NCBI RefSeq assembly: GCF_900067135.1
Contig: NZ_FJUR01000001.1
Span: forward strand, 2,917,501-2,981,500
Direction: 5' to 3'
From: Rhizobium sp. 9140
GTDB taxonomy: Bacteria > Pseudomonadota > Alphaproteobacteria > Rhizobiales > Rhizobiaceae
Length of the DNA stretch: 64,000 nt
Positions 26,691-36,325 of the stretch are shown one piece after another. Position numbers and translations under genes: made by a program. Under the pieces are notes generated by a model. That model worked only from the letters and a program-made list of their open reading frames with translations, ran no database searches and was not told where the DNA came from. How positions within the stretch are numbered: position 1 is the stretch's first letter; each line of letters begins with the position of its first letter.

Positions 26691-29216
26691 ATGATGGAGG
26701 AGCTTTGGCGCGCAATGGACGAAGGCGGCTTCTCCGCCACCATCCGCCACCCGGTGCGGCGTTTCAACGGCGAGTTCTTCCGCAATCGCCGTGCCCTGCC
26801 CCTGCGGCGCGAGGAGATCGGTGAACTGGCCGCCGCGGCAAACCACGACTGGAAGGATGTCGAGCCCGCCATTTTCGGAACTTTCCTCGAACAGGCGCTC
26901 GACCCGACCGACCGCCGCCGCCTCGGCGCGCATTACACGCCCCGTGCCTATGTGGAGCGGCTGGTCATCGCGACCGTCATCGACCCCTTGCGGCTGGAGT
27001 GGGCCGGCATCCGCGCGACAGCGGACCGACAGAAGACCGAAGGCCGGGAGAAGCAGGCGATTGCCAGCGTTCAGGCGTTTCACGACCGGCTCTGCAACCT
27101 GCGCATCCTCGACCCCGCCTGCGGCACCGCCAACTTTCTCTATGTCTCGCTGGAACTGATGAAAACGCTGGAAAGCGATGTGCTGGAGGCGCTCAACGAT
27201 CTCGGCGGACAGGAAGCGCTGCACGGGCTGGAGAGCCACACCGTCGATCCGCACCAGTTTCTCGGACTGGAGGTCAACCCCCGTGCCGCGGCCATCGCCG
27301 AACTCGTCCTCTGGATCGGTCATCTGCAACTGCACTTCCGCAACAATGGCGGCATCCCCTCCGAGCCGATCCTCAAGGCGTTTCACAATATCCGCTGCAT
27401 GGATGCGGTTCTCGCCTCACCCGGCGATCCTCGTCCACCGGACTGGCCGGAAGCCGACTACATCGTCGGCAACCCGCCCTTCATCGGCGGCAAGGACCTG
27501 CGCAACCGAATGGGCGACGCTTATGCGCAAGCCCTTTGGGCCGCGCACCCCCACATGAACGAGAGCGCCGATTTCGTGATGTACTGGTGGGACAGGTCCG
27601 CCGAGCTTCTGACCCGCCAAGGCACCCGCCTCAAGCGCTTCGGCTTCGTCACCACAAATTCGATCAGCCAGGTCTTCCAGCGCCGCGTCCTGGAACGCCA
27701 TATGAGCGCCAGGTCGCCGGTCTCGCTGGTCATGGCGATTCCCGACCATCCCTGGACGAAGGTCACGCGCGACAGCGCCGCCGTGCGGATCGCCATGACC
27801 GTGGTCGAAGCCGGCAGGTTGGAAGGACGGCTGATGGAGGTGGTCTCGGAAGACGGCGTGGCGACGGATACGCCGGTGATCCTGTTTCGCGAGACGTCCG
27901 GCAGGATTAACGCGGACCTGACCATCGGCGCCGATGTCTCCGCCGCGGGAGGCCTCAGGGCGAATATCGGGATCTGCTCGCCCGGCGTCAAACTTCATGG
28001 GGCGGGCTTCATCGTCAGCCGGAAAGAGGCGGAGCATCTCGGACGTGGCAGGCATGCCGGTCTCGACACGCACATCCGGGCCTATCGCAACAGCCGCGAT
28101 CTGACGAGCCGGCCTCGTGAGGCGATGGCCATCGACCTCCTCGGGCGAACGCAGGAGGACGTGCGCACATTCTACCCCGAACTCTACCAGCATTTGAGGC
28201 TGACCGTGAAGCCGGAACGGGACCGCAACAACAGGGCGACCTACCGCGACAACTGGTGGATCTTCGGCGAACCGCGCCGCGAGCTTCGCCCGGCCCTTGC
28301 CGGCTTGTCCCGCTACATCGCCACGGTCGAGACGGCAAAGCATCGCGTCTTTCAGTTCCTCGATGCGGATATCCTGCCCGACAACATGCTGGTCGTCATC
28401 GCCACGGACGACGCTGCGGTCCTCGGCATCCTCTCGTCCCGCTGGCACGCGATGTGGGCGGCGGCGCAGGGTGGCACGCTTGAAGACAGGCCCCGATACT
28501 CGAAATCCCGCTGCTTCAACCCCTTCCCGTTCCCTATTCTGGCGGACACGCACCGGAACCGGATCGGCCTTGGCGGTGAAGCGCTCGACGCCCATCGCAA
28601 ACGCGTGCTTGAAGCCCATCCCCACCTGACATTGACCGGCCTCTACAACGTGCTCGACCGCATCGTCGCCGGCACGCATCCCGACCGCTTGGAGCCGAGG
28701 GAACGCCGGATCTTCGAAAACGGTCTCGTTCTGATCCTGAGAGAGCTTCACGACGAGTTGGATATGGCCGTGGCCGCCGCCTATGGCTGGCCGGCAAACC
28801 TGCCGCAAGCCGACATGCTGGCCCACCTCGTTGCCTTGAACAGGGAACGCGCCCGGGAGGAGAAGCGTGGAATCGTTCGCTGGGTCCGCCCGGACTACCA
28901 GATCGAGCGCTTTGGCTCCGAAACCGAAAGAGCGCAGCAGATCGAGGCCGATCTCGGCCTTCCCCAAAGCGTTGCTGCCGCTTCAGCAAGCCTGCCACCC
29001 TTCCCCGCCCGCGACGACGCCGCGCAGACCGCGCTTGTCATCGATGCCTTGATTGCCAGCGGCGGTGCCGTCGATGCGGCCGACATCGCCGGACGGTTCC
29101 GCCAGGGACAGCGGATCCGCCCGGCCGTCGCCAGCGTGCTCGCATCTCTCTACCGGATGGGGCTGGTCTCCACCTCGGACATGGGAAGAACGTTCGCATT
29201 CCGCCGCGCGGCGTGA
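26691..29216 (+). CDS. MmeI-like R-M fragment 2: DNA adenine methyltransferase and target recognition
   Basis: 841 residues from the first ATG after the frameshift. SAM motif I DPACGTANF at 141-149, catalytic motif IV NPPF at 261-264, RRRLGAHYTP ahead of the fold, and a C-terminal half with the target-recognition region (about 480-690) and a winged-helix-like end (about 780-835). If translated from this start it could still methylate, since the methyltransferase is complete; no clear ribosome site is seen before 26691. Its 3' end overlaps the convergent FAD-protein gene by 67 bases. Confidence 0.65.
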   Translation: MMEELWRAMDEGGFSATIRHPVRRFNGEFFRNRRALPLRREEIGELAAAANHDWKDVEPAIFGTFLEQALDPTDRRRLGAHYTPRAYVERLVIATVIDPLRLEWAGIRATADRQKTEGREKQAIASVQAFHDRLCNLRILDPACGTANFLYVSLELMKTLESDVLEALNDLGGQEALHGLESHTVDPHQFLGLEVNPRAAAIAELVLWIGHLQLHFRNNGGIPSEPILKAFHNIRCMDAVLASPGDPRPPDWPEADYIVGNPPFIGGKDLRNRMGDAYAQALWAAHPHMNESADFVMYWWDRSAELLTRQGTRLKRFGFVTTNSISQVFQRRVLERHMSARSPVSLVMAIPDHPWTKVTRDSAAVRIAMTVVEAGRLEGRLMEVVSEDGVATDTPVILFRETSGRINADLTIGADVSAAGGLRANIGICSPGVKLHGAGFIVSRKEAEHLGRGRHAGLDTHIRAYRNSRDLTSRPREAMAIDLLGRTQEDVRTFYPELYQHLRLTVKPERDRNNRATYRDNWWIFGEPRRELRPALAGLSRYIATVETAKHRVFQFLDADILPDNMLVVIATDDAAVLGILSSRWHAMWAAAQGGTLEDRPRYSKSRCFNPFPFPILADTHRNRIGLGGEALDAHRKRVLEAHPHLTLTGLYNVLDRIVAGTHPDRLEPRERRIFENGLVLILRELHDELDMAVAAAYGWPANLPQADMLAHLVALNRERAREEKRGIVRWVRPDYQIERFGSETERAQQIEADLGLPQSVAAASASLPPFPARDDAAQTALVIDALIASGGAVDAADIAGRFRQGQRIRPAVASVLASLYRMGLVSTSDMGRTFAFRRAA

Positions 29217-30589
29217 GCTTTGACCAGCGCAATATCCGCGATGATGGCGCCGGCAACCGTCTGTGCCTGGACGCGGATATCCGGCACCGCCGTGATCTCC
29301 CAGAACTGTCCGGCCGTCAACGCACCCACGGCAAAGAGACCCCGGCGAGCCACGCCCTCGGCGCCGATGGCGCGCGACATCTCATCGACCTGCAAGCCGA
29401 GGCCCAACCGGTCGGGAATGATGATCCCCTGATCCGACATTTCAACCAGCAGGGGCGAATGCCCGATGCCGGCGCGCTCCATACCGGTGCAGTTGACCAC
29501 CCAGTCGACGGGCAAGGACACGACATCCTGCAAACCGCGTGGCCGGTAGCAAAGGCAGGGCCGGTTTCCGTCGATGCCGATATCGCGCAAAAACCCGGCA
29601 TGAACCTTCACGGACCCATCGCGACGCAGCGCATCGAACTGCTCGAACACGGTCGGCGCGACACGGTGGCGGTGGATGTTCCACCAGGCAAGAGCATGCC
29701 GCAGGAAGCGGGACCGCTCGGGCGGGGAAAGCCGCTGCCACAGAGCCTGCGTTCGCGGTCGCAGGCCATCCATCACCGACCGCCATTCCGCACCAGCACG
29801 GACCTGGGCGCGCAGCGCCTTCAGAATACCGCTGATCGTCAGAGGATCTTCGGGAAGGTACGGCAGCACGGCCGTGCCATGATGCCGGGCATGAGCATGC
29901 GGCACCAGCCCGCGCCGCGAGAGAACGTGGATCACGCCACGATGCCCCCGTCCCCGCAGCGTCAGCACTTGGTCGATCATCGTCAGGCCGGAGCCGAGGA
30001 TACAGATGGTGTCGTCCGGCTTCACCTTCGAAAGCCACTTCAGCCGCCACGGATTGCGCACCAGCCGCCGGCGCGCAGCGTCTGCGATCCGCTCTTCCCG
30101 AAGCGGCAGATCCGCCGTGCCGACACCAAGACACAGGGCCACGGCACGCGCATGCAGGCTCTCGCCATCCGCCAGTTGAAACAGCAGCCCGTCTTCCTGC
30201 GAGCGGACGCATCCGGTCGCTTTTGCCCGGATGAAATCGAGTTTGGGGCGCGCATGGCGATCCCTCAGCAGAGAGGCGAGCGTATCGCGGAGATAGAGCC
30301 CATAGTCGCCCCGCGAGGCAAACTCGTCGCGTGAGATACCGCGCCCCTGCCGCTCCAGCCAATTGAGAAAATGATCCGGCTCGTCCGGGAACAGGCTCAT
30401 GCGCCCCGCGGGCACGTTCAACCGGTGAAGATGGAACTCGGTGCGGTAGGCGGTGCCCCGGCCAAAGGCCGGATCGTCACCGACAACCGCGATGGTGGCC
30501 GACGGCGGCAGCGACCGCAACAGGTGAACGCTGACCGCGATGGCCGAAAACCCCGAGCCGACGACCGCAACATCATAATGCAAGAGCAT
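29150..30589 (-). CDS. FAD/NAD(P)-binding oxidoreductase (NAD_binding_9 type), copy 1
   Basis: 479-residue flavoprotein. N-terminal dinucleotide motif DVAVVGSGFSAIAV, then GRGTAYRTEFHLHRLNVPAGRMSLFPDEPDHFLNWL, second nucleotide site CILGSGLTMIDQVLTL and C-terminal FAVGALTAGQFWEITAVPDIRVQ. It is a paralog of the protein at 34787-36235, sharing the wording HRxNVPAxRMSLxPDEPxHFxxWLER. Start at ATG 30587-30589 begins just before the dinucleotide fold; a further ATG at 30616 is possible. It follows ssuD on the same strand, so a role in organosulfur metabolism is suggested by context only. Confidence 0.85.
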   Translation of the reverse strand: MLLHYDVAVVGSGFSAIAVSVHLLRSLPPSATIAVVGDDPAFGRGTAYRTEFHLHRLNVPAGRMSLFPDEPDHFLNWLERQGRGISRDEFASRGDYGLYLRDTLASLLRDRHARPKLDFIRAKATGCVRSQEDGLLFQLADGESLHARAVALCLGVGTADLPLREERIADAARRRLVRNPWRLKWLSKVKPDDTICILGSGLTMIDQVLTLRGRGHRGVIHVLSRRGLVPHAHARHHGTAVLPYLPEDPLTISGILKALRAQVRAGAEWRSVMDGLRPRTQALWQRLSPPERSRFLRHALAWWNIHRHRVAPTVFEQFDALRRDGSVKVHAGFLRDIGIDGNRPCLCYRPRGLQDVVSLPVDWVVNCTGMERAGIGHSPLLVEMSDQGIIIPDRLGLGLQVDEMSRAIGAEGVARRGLFAVGALTAGQFWEITAVPDIRVQAQTVAGAIIADIALVKAHAARRNANVLPMSEVETSPIR

Positions 30590-30722
30590 CCCCTCCGTCT
30601 GTGTTCGGCGCGGCATCGCGGAAGTATCCGGCAGCAAACAGAAACGCCTGATGGCCACACCATGCCCAAGGTAGAGACATGACGGCTTTTGTCGAGTAAT
30701 TTTATAGACGAAGCAGCATAGC

Positions 30723-30768
30723 CATTGCCGATACCGTGCCCCGAGAGCAGGCACCGGTATCGGCGATG
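30723..30768 (-). terminator. Long stem-loop downstream of ssuD
   Basis: Arms 30723-30740 (CATTGCCGATACCGTGCC) and 30750-30768 (GGCACCGGTATCGGCGATG) pair over about 18 bp with one bulge and one G-T pair. It starts 12 bases after the ssuD stop. The following bases on the minus strand are not a T-run, so it may be a processing or stabilising 3' hairpin as well as a terminator separating ssuD from the FAD gene. Confidence 0.65.
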
Positions 30769-30779
30769 ATGTCAGGACA

Positions 30780-31949
30780 TCAGGACTGGCTGACCTTCAG
30801 CGTCGGGCGATGGTCGCCTGCGATCGTCTCGCCGAACGGCCCGGTATTGATCGACTTTTCGCGCGTCCTGACGGGATGTGCCAGCGGCAGGTTCGGTAGG
30901 ACCAGCTCGCCGAAACGGTAGGCCTCCTCGAGATGTGGATAGCCCGACATGATGAACGTATCGATGCCGATCTCGCGATACTCCTCCATCCGCGCCTTCA
31001 CCTGGTCGGGATCGCCCACCAGTGCCGTGCCGGCGCCACCGCGCACGAGGCCGACACCCGCCCAGAGATTGGGGCTCACCTCCAGCTTGTCGCGACGGCC
31101 GCCATGCAGGCGGCTCATGCGGCTCTGGCCCACCGAGTCCATGCGCTCGAATACCTTCTGGGCCGCCGCGATCGTATCGTCATCGAGATACTGGATGAGT
31201 TCGTCGGCCGCCCGCCAGGCCGCTTCCGCCGTCTCACGCACGATGACATGCAGGCGGATACCGAAGGTGACCTCGCGGCCTTCGCTGTCGGCCAGCGCCC
31301 GAACCTCGGCGATCTTCTTTGCCACGTCCTCCGGCGGTTCACCCCAGGTCAGATACTTATCGATGGTGCGGGCCGCAACTTCCTGCCCGATACCGGAGGA
31401 GCCGCCGAAGTACAGCGGCGGATGCGGCGTCTGGTAGGACGGGAACAGCACGCGCCCATCCTGAATATCGAAGTGCTTGCCCTTGTGGTTGACCGTCTCG
31501 CCCTGAAGCAGCGCCTTGTAGATGTGGAGGAACTCCTCCGTCACCTCGTAACGCTCGGCGTGGGCATAGTGAATGCCGTCGCCCTTGTTCTCGATCGGAT
31601 CGCCACCGGTCACGACGTTGATGAGCACGCGGCCTTCTGAAATGCGGTCGAGCGTCGCCGTCATCCGGGCGGCTAGCGTCGGCGACAACAGGCCGGGACG
31701 AACGGCGATCAGATATTTCAGCTTTTCCGTGAGGGGTGCGAGCGCCGACGCGACGACCCAGCTGTCTTCGCAACTCTTGCCGGTGGGGATGAGCACGCCG
31801 TAATAGCCGAGCGAATCGGCTGCCTGCGCAACCTGCTTGAGATAGGCCAGATCGACATTGCGGCCACCGATGGTGGTGCCGAGATAGCGGCTGTCGCCAT
31901 GGGTCGGCAGGAACCAGAGGACGTTGATTTTTTCAGGGGCGGAAGTCAT
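30780..31949 (-). CDS. ssuD: FMNH2-dependent alkanesulfonate monooxygenase SsuD
   Basis: 389-residue luciferase-like monooxygenase that releases sulfite from alkanesulfonates using FMNH2 and oxygen. Family words: [14 protein letters not shown] at the N-terminus, [21 protein letters not shown] with the Cys near the active site, [13 protein letters not shown] [30 protein letters not shown]. Length agrees with E. coli SsuD (about 380). Last gene of the ssuACBD operon; its ATG overlaps the ssuB stop by four bases. It needs a flavin reductase; the candidate lies at 36455. Confidence 0.95.
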   Translation of the reverse strand: MTSAPEKINVLWFLPTHGDSRYLGTTIGGRNVDLAYLKQVAQAADSLGYYGVLIPTGKSCEDSWVVASALAPLTEKLKYLIAVRPGLLSPTLAARMTATLDRISEGRVLINVVTGGDPIENKGDGIHYAHAERYEVTEEFLHIYKALLQGETVNHKGKHFDIQDGRVLFPSYQTPHPPLYFGGSSGIGQEVAARTIDKYLTWGEPPEDVAKKIAEVRALADSEGREVTFGIRLHVIVRETAEAAWRAADELIQYLDDDTIAAAQKVFERMDSVGQSRMSRLHGGRRDKLEVSPNLWAGVGLVRGGAGTALVGDPDQVKARMEEYREIGIDTFIMSGYPHLEEAYRFGELVLPNLPLAHPVRTREKSINTGPFGETIAGDHRPTLKVSQS

Positions 31950-32737
31950 GACGATGTCTCCAGAACGGAAGGATGCTGTGTCCAGACCTTGCGGATTTCA
32001 GCAGGGGCGGAGGCGGAAAGGGATTGATCGAGCGCGGCGCGGACGGCGACCCTCGCACGATCGAAATCGGCACCGCCGCGCTGGTGCGGTCGCGCGATGA
32101 CGATCTCGTCGAGAATGCGGCCGGGCCACGGCTTCATGACGATGACGCGGTGGGCGAGCGAAACGGCCTCGTCGATATCGAGCGTCACGAGGATCATCGT
32201 CGCCTGCGTCTCCGACCAGATATCGAGGAGATGTTGCTGAAGCGTCTCGCGCGTCAAGGCGTCGAGCGCGGAGAACGGCTCGTCGAGCAGTAGAACCTCC
32301 GGCCGGGTCACCAGCGCGCGGGCAATGGCGACGCGCTGCGCCTGCCCGCCGGAGAGCGCCTTGGGCAGCCGGTCGCCATAGGCCTCCAGGCTCACACGAC
32401 AGAGCGCCTCGTGGATCCGCGATGCCTGCTCCGCCCGTGACAGATGCGCAAGCCCGAAGCCGACATTGTCCCCAACGCTGAGCCAGGGCAGAAGGCGCGG
32501 CTCCTGAAAGATGAGGTTGATCAGCGGATGCGGCTGCTTCACCGTTTCGCCATTGATGCTGACGGTGCCCGTGGTCGGCGTGTCGAGCCCGCCGATCAGC
32601 CGCAGAAGCGTGCTCTTGCCGCAGCCGGAACCCCCGATGACAGCCACGATCTCGCCCGGCCGTGCGTCCAGTGTAAAGCCGGCGAGCGCCTGCATGCCAG
32701 CTGCATAGGTCTTGCCCAGTCCTGTCAGCGAGAGCAT
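31946..32737 (-). CDS. ssuB: Aliphatic sulfonate ABC transporter ATP-binding protein SsuB
   Basis: 263-residue ATPase for sulfonate uptake. Walker [10 protein letters not shown] at 35-43, Q-loop QEPRLLPW typical of the nitrate/taurine/sulfonate class, signature LSGGQ at 128-132, Walker B LLLDEP at 149-154. The frame stays open far upstream, but the ATG at 32735-32737 is the family start and joins the ssuC stop by one shared base (TGATG). Confidence 0.95.
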   Translation of the reverse strand: MLSLTGLGKTYAAGMQALAGFTLDARPGEIVAVIGGSGCGKSTLLRLIGGLDTPTTGTVSINGETVKQPHPLINLIFQEPRLLPWLSVGDNVGFGLAHLSRAEQASRIHEALCRVSLEAYGDRLPKALSGGQAQRVAIARALVTRPEVLLLDEPFSALDALTRETLQQHLLDIWSETQATMILVTLDIDEAVSLAHRVIVMKPWPGRILDEIVIARPHQRGGADFDRARVAVRAALDQSLSASAPAEIRKVWTQHPSVLETSS

Positions 32738-33624
32738 CAGAGACCTCCCCGGCTGAAATTGTCCTGCCACGCAATGAGCGGCGCGGTGGCGCGCACCAGA
32801 AGCGCATCCGACAGCTTGCCGATGACCGCGAAGATCAGGATCGCCGCCATGATCTGGTCCGGCTTGCCGAGCTGCTGGCCATCCACAAGAAGATAGCCAA
32901 GGCCTTCCGATGCCCCCATGAACTCCGCTGCGACGACGAACATCCAGCCGAGCCCGAGCCCCGCCCGCAGCGAGACGATGAAGGCCGGCAGCACGGCGGG
33001 AAAGAGAATGCGCCGAACGAGATCGAACCCACTCAGCCGGAAGATCCGCCCGACCTCGACGATCTTGCGATCGACCGACAGCAGCGCCGTGGATACGCCG
33101 AGATAGACGGGAAAGAACACGCCCGTGGCGATCAGCACCACCTTGGACGTCTCGAAGATGCCGAACCAGAGAATGAACAGCGGCACCCAGGCGATCGACG
33201 GAATGGCGCGCAGCGCCTGCAAGGTCGGATCGACCGCTGCATGCACGAGCCGGAAATAGCCGGTAAGGCTTCCCGCAAGCGCACCGGCCGCGGCGCCAGT
33301 GAGAAAGCCAAGCAGCACCCGCAGACAAGTCGAGGCGATATGGTCGGCCAGTTGCCCCTCAGTCCACAGATCGGCGAGCGTGGCAAGAATGCGCGACGGC
33401 GGCGGAACGAGCCGCCCGGTAGTCAGCCCGCTATCGACAGCCAACTCCCAAAGAAGAAACGCGCTGATCGGCAGTGCAACGGCAAGGGCGAACCGAATGA
33501 GCGCACCGCCCCAGCCGCTTGTCGAAGAGCGGAGCCAGAATGCCCGTCGCGAAACGGCAGCCTTGTCCGTCCGCCCGTCGCCGATGCCCGTTCCCAATCC
33601 TGCTTCTGCCGCGCCGATGGTCAT
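32737..33624 (-). CDS. ssuC: Aliphatic sulfonate ABC transporter permease SsuC
   Basis: 295-residue inner-membrane permease with about six hydrophobic segments after a 40-residue tail, and the EAA-type loop of the taurine/sulfonate class (EVGRIFRLSGFDLVRRILFPAVLP, about 188-212). The LRAIPSIAWVPLFILWFG phrase is characteristic. Its ATG shares one base with the ssuA stop (TAATG), and its stop shares one with ssuB, so the operon is fully coupled. Confidence 0.93.
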   Translation of the reverse strand: MTIGAAEAGLGTGIGDGRTDKAAVSRRAFWLRSSTSGWGGALIRFALAVALPISAFLLWELAVDSGLTTGRLVPPPSRILATLADLWTEGQLADHIASTCLRVLLGFLTGAAAGALAGSLTGYFRLVHAAVDPTLQALRAIPSIAWVPLFILWFGIFETSKVVLIATGVFFPVYLGVSTALLSVDRKIVEVGRIFRLSGFDLVRRILFPAVLPAFIVSLRAGLGLGWMFVVAAEFMGASEGLGYLLVDGQQLGKPDQIMAAILIFAVIGKLSDALLVRATAPLIAWQDNFSRGGL

Positions 33625-34604
33625 TACTTAATGAGATCCTGACTGAAGCTTGGGTCGATAAGGTCGGCCACCGTTTTCCGGATATCGGCATCGGCCGGCA
33701 GAACGCCCGCCTCCTGAAGAGCAAGGCCCGCCTTGGTGATGGTCTCGGCCTGCACATCGCCGATGCGCGATGTCGAAAGATCCGTGCGCTCCAGCTGTCG
33801 GTCGATGACCGCCTCGGGCAGCTTCGCGGCATTGATTAGCGCCGCCTTCAACGCAGCGGGATCGGCCAGCGCCTGCTTGCGCGCCTCCTCATAGGCGGCC
33901 AGAACACGCTTCACGATGTCGGGGTGTTCGGCGGCAAAGCTTTCCGGCGTGTTCAGAACGCCCCAGCTGTTGTTCTCCGGGTTGCGATAGAAGAGCTTTG
34001 CGCCCTCCTCCACTTCGGACGCCGCCATCAGCGGATCTAGACCCGCCCAGGCATCGACATCGCCGCGGCTCAGCGCCAGCCGGCCATCGGCGTGCTGCAG
34101 CAGCACGAACGTCACGTCTTTCGATGTCAGGCCGGCATCTGCCAGCGCCCGCACCAGAAACACGTGCGGATCCGTTCCGCGCGTCACGGCAACCGTCTTG
34201 CCCTTGAGATCGGCGACGCTCACAATCTTGGAGTCCTTGCCCGTCACCAGCGCCGTCCACTCCGGACGCGAGTAGACATAAACGGACTTGATGGGATTGC
34301 CGTTGACGCGGGCGATCAGCGCCGCAGCGCCGGCCGTGGACCCGAAATCGATCGAGCCGGCATTCAGATATTCGAGCGCCTTGTTGGACCCGGCAGACTG
34401 GACCCAGCGAATGCTGATCCCGTCCTTCTCGAACGCCTTTTCCAGCAGGCCTTCCTTCTTGAGGAGCAGACTGACCGGATTATAGGTTGCCCAGTCGATC
34501 CGGATCTCCTTCACATCGGCAGCGAGCGCGCCGCTCACGGCCCCGCCAAGCACCACGCCGGTAGCAATGCCGAGTGCCAGAAATTTGTCCAAAATCGTCG
34601 CCAT
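33624..34604 (-). CDS. ssuA: Aliphatic sulfonate-binding protein SsuA
   Basis: 326-residue periplasmic binding protein. Signal peptide 1-28 (cleavage after ALA) and SsuA/TauA-type body: IRIDWATYNPVSLLLKKEG, FGSTAGAAALIARVNGNPIKSVYVY, and AWAGLDPLMAASEVEEG. First gene of the leftward operon ssuACBD. ATG at 34602-34604 is preferred over a GTG three codons upstream because the AAGGA and GGTGGG stretch is better placed. Confidence 0.93.
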   Translation of the reverse strand: MATILDKFLALGIATGVVLGGAVSGALAADVKEIRIDWATYNPVSLLLKKEGLLEKAFEKDGISIRWVQSAGSNKALEYLNAGSIDFGSTAGAAALIARVNGNPIKSVYVYSRPEWTALVTGKDSKIVSVADLKGKTVAVTRGTDPHVFLVRALADAGLTSKDVTFVLLQHADGRLALSRGDVDAWAGLDPLMAASEVEEGAKLFYRNPENNSWGVLNTPESFAAEHPDIVKRVLAAYEEARKQALADPAALKAALINAAKLPEAVIDRQLERTDLSTSRIGDVQAETITKAGLALQEAGVLPADADIRKTVADLIDPSFSQDLIK

Positions 34605-34709
34605 GTCGCCCACCGTCCTTTCGCCGCCGGCCGCTGCCGGGAAGATCAGGAAGGTAGAAAGGAGACATGCCGGGAAGAAGGAATGCCTTTCTATTATCTA
34701 CCAAATCCT

Positions 34710-34720
34710 TAGAATTTCTA
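34710..34720. promoter_or_regulatory. Short dyad in the ssuA/FAD-protein divergent region
   Basis: TAGAATTTCTA is a perfect 11-base dyad in the AT-rich part of the 182-base divergent gap between ssuA and the second FAD protein gene. TAGAATT recurs at 36330 upstream of the flavin reductase. It may be an operator for sulfur control; regulator unknown. Confidence 0.3.
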
Positions 34721-34786
34721 CATTTGCAGGAGACCCGCATTCGGTGGAAGGTGCGCCCACTCGAAGCGAATGGATGTGATACCCTC

Positions 34787-36235
34787 ATGACGATCACCGA
34801 TGTGCGCCTGTCGGCCGCGGTTCAGACAGGCCAGCCCAGGGTAGCCGCCCGCAAGACCATCGCCATCATCGGTGGCGGGTTTTCCGGTGCGGCGGTCGCC
34901 TATCACTTAGCCGGAAACGCCGACGTCGCCTTCCAGACCGACATCGTCGTCTTCGAGCCCCGCGCCGAAATCGGCCGCGGCCTTGCCTATGACACCGCCG
35001 ATCCGGCCCACCGCATCAACGTGCCCGCGGCCCGCATGAGCCTGCACCCGGACGAGCCCGAGCACTTCGTAGCCTGGCTCGAGCGGACGAACGCGATCGC
35101 CGAAGACAACGAGGCAAGACGCCCGGACGGTGCACTCTACCCGCGACGCGGCATGTTCGGCGCCTATGTCGCCGACAGCCTGAAACCACACATCGAAAGC
35201 GGCGCCGTGCGCCACGTCCGCCCGGCCGTGACGGCGGTGCGCAGCGCTGCTGGCGGATGGGAGGTCGAGGACGACACCGGGACACGCCACGACGCCGCCC
35301 TCGTCGTCATCGCCACGACGCATCCGCCACCGGCACCGCCCCGCGCGCTCGCCGAGGCGCTGGGTGACCATCCACGCTTCGTGCCCGATCCGACGCGACC
35401 CCGCTCCCTCGCCGCGATCCGCCCGCACGACGATGTCCTCATCGTCGGAAACGGCCTGACCTCCGCCGATGTCGTTGCCTCGCTCACGGGCACTGGCCAT
35501 CACGGCCGCATCCTCTCCGTTTCGCGCCGTGGTCTGCGCGCACGCGGCCATGCGCCGTTCCCGCAGGAGCCCTTCGGCGACTTTCTCACCCCACCACCCA
35601 CCTCTGCCCGCGAGCTCGTCAAACAGATCCGCGACGCGATCCGCACGACGGAAGCCGCCGGCCTCACATGGCATGCCGTCATCGATCAGGTTCGCACACA
35701 GGCCGCCACCTTCTGGCCCGGCCTGTCGATCTCCGAGCGCCGCCGCATCGTCCGACACCTTCGGGTCTTCTGGGACGTCCACCGCTTCCGCATCGCCCCG
35801 CAGGTCGAACAGGCCCTCGATACGGCGATCGAAGCGGGCCGTCTCGACATCGTCGCAGGCTCCGTCCGGCAGGCCCGCATCGAGGAAGATCGCATCCGTG
35901 TCACGCTGAAGCTGAAAGGGTTGGCCAGCACCATCGAACGCCTCTTCGACGCCGTGGTCGTGACCACCGGCCCCGCCCATGGCGGCATTCTCGACAGCCA
36001 GGCCTGGCTGCGCGATCTCCGGGACGCCGGCCATCTCCGCCTCGACCCGACGGGCCTCGGCATCGATTGCGACGCGGAATTTCGCGCGCTCAACACAGAC
36101 GGCCTACCGAACGACAGCCTCATGATCTCCGGTCCGCTTGCCCGCGGTCGCTTCGGCGAGCTGATGGGACTGCCGGAGGTGAGCGAGCACGCCCGCTTCG
36201 TCGCCGCTCGCGTCGCCGAAGCGCTGCTTGCGTAA
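34787..36235 (+). CDS. FAD/NAD(P)-binding oxidoreductase (NAD_binding_9 type), copy 2
   Basis: 482-residue flavoprotein with dinucleotide motif IAIIGGGFSGAAVAYHL (GGGFSG at 29-34), GRGLAYDTADPAHRINVPAARMSLHPDEPEHFVAWLER, second site VLIVGNGLTSADVVASL and a C-terminal SGPLARGRFGELMGLPEV. Paralog of the protein at 29150-30589. Divergent from ssuA and followed 219 bases later by a flavin reductase gene, so a part in using the oxidised products or cofactors of sulfonate breakdown is plausible. No exact substrate can be given. Start ATG at 34787 is just ahead of the fold; the frame is open upstream. Confidence 0.87.
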   Translation: MTITDVRLSAAVQTGQPRVAARKTIAIIGGGFSGAAVAYHLAGNADVAFQTDIVVFEPRAEIGRGLAYDTADPAHRINVPAARMSLHPDEPEHFVAWLERTNAIAEDNEARRPDGALYPRRGMFGAYVADSLKPHIESGAVRHVRPAVTAVRSAAGGWEVEDDTGTRHDAALVVIATTHPPPAPPRALAEALGDHPRFVPDPTRPRSLAAIRPHDDVLIVGNGLTSADVVASLTGTGHHGRILSVSRRGLRARGHAPFPQEPFGDFLTPPPTSARELVKQIRDAIRTTEAAGLTWHAVIDQVRTQAATFWPGLSISERRRIVRHLRVFWDVHRFRIAPQVEQALDTAIEAGRLDIVAGSVRQARIEEDRIRVTLKLKGLASTIERLFDAVVVTTGPAHGGILDSQAWLRDLRDAGHLRLDPTGLGIDCDAEFRALNTDGLPNDSLMISGPLARGRFGELMGLPEVSEHARFVAARVAEALLA

Positions 36236-36325
36236 CAGCACGCCGCCGCGATCACCGCACCGTAAGAGCCGGTGAAAAACGGTAATCCATTCCCGGTGCG
36301 ATGCCTGCGGTGGCATTCTCTTCTT

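Larger units (their letters stand above)
25840..29216 (+). pseudogene. MmeI-like (type IIL) restriction-modification enzyme, frameshifted
   Basis: One gene read in two frames: residues of an N-terminal nuclease plus helical connector in 25840-26655, then methyltransferase, recognition and C-terminal parts from about 26640 to 29216 in the -1 frame. Around 26630-26645 the connector phrase FAEDVDLLPRN should go on as QFKVLLKDCADRLEIFPGMMEELW; a single missing base (AACCAG read as AACAG) explains it. No homopolymer or repeat lies at the site, so phase variation by slippage is unlikely; a real inactivating deletion or a sequencing error both fit. MmeI-type enzymes cut and methylate with one chain and have no separate partner genes, in line with this orphan location. 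Confidence 0.8.
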
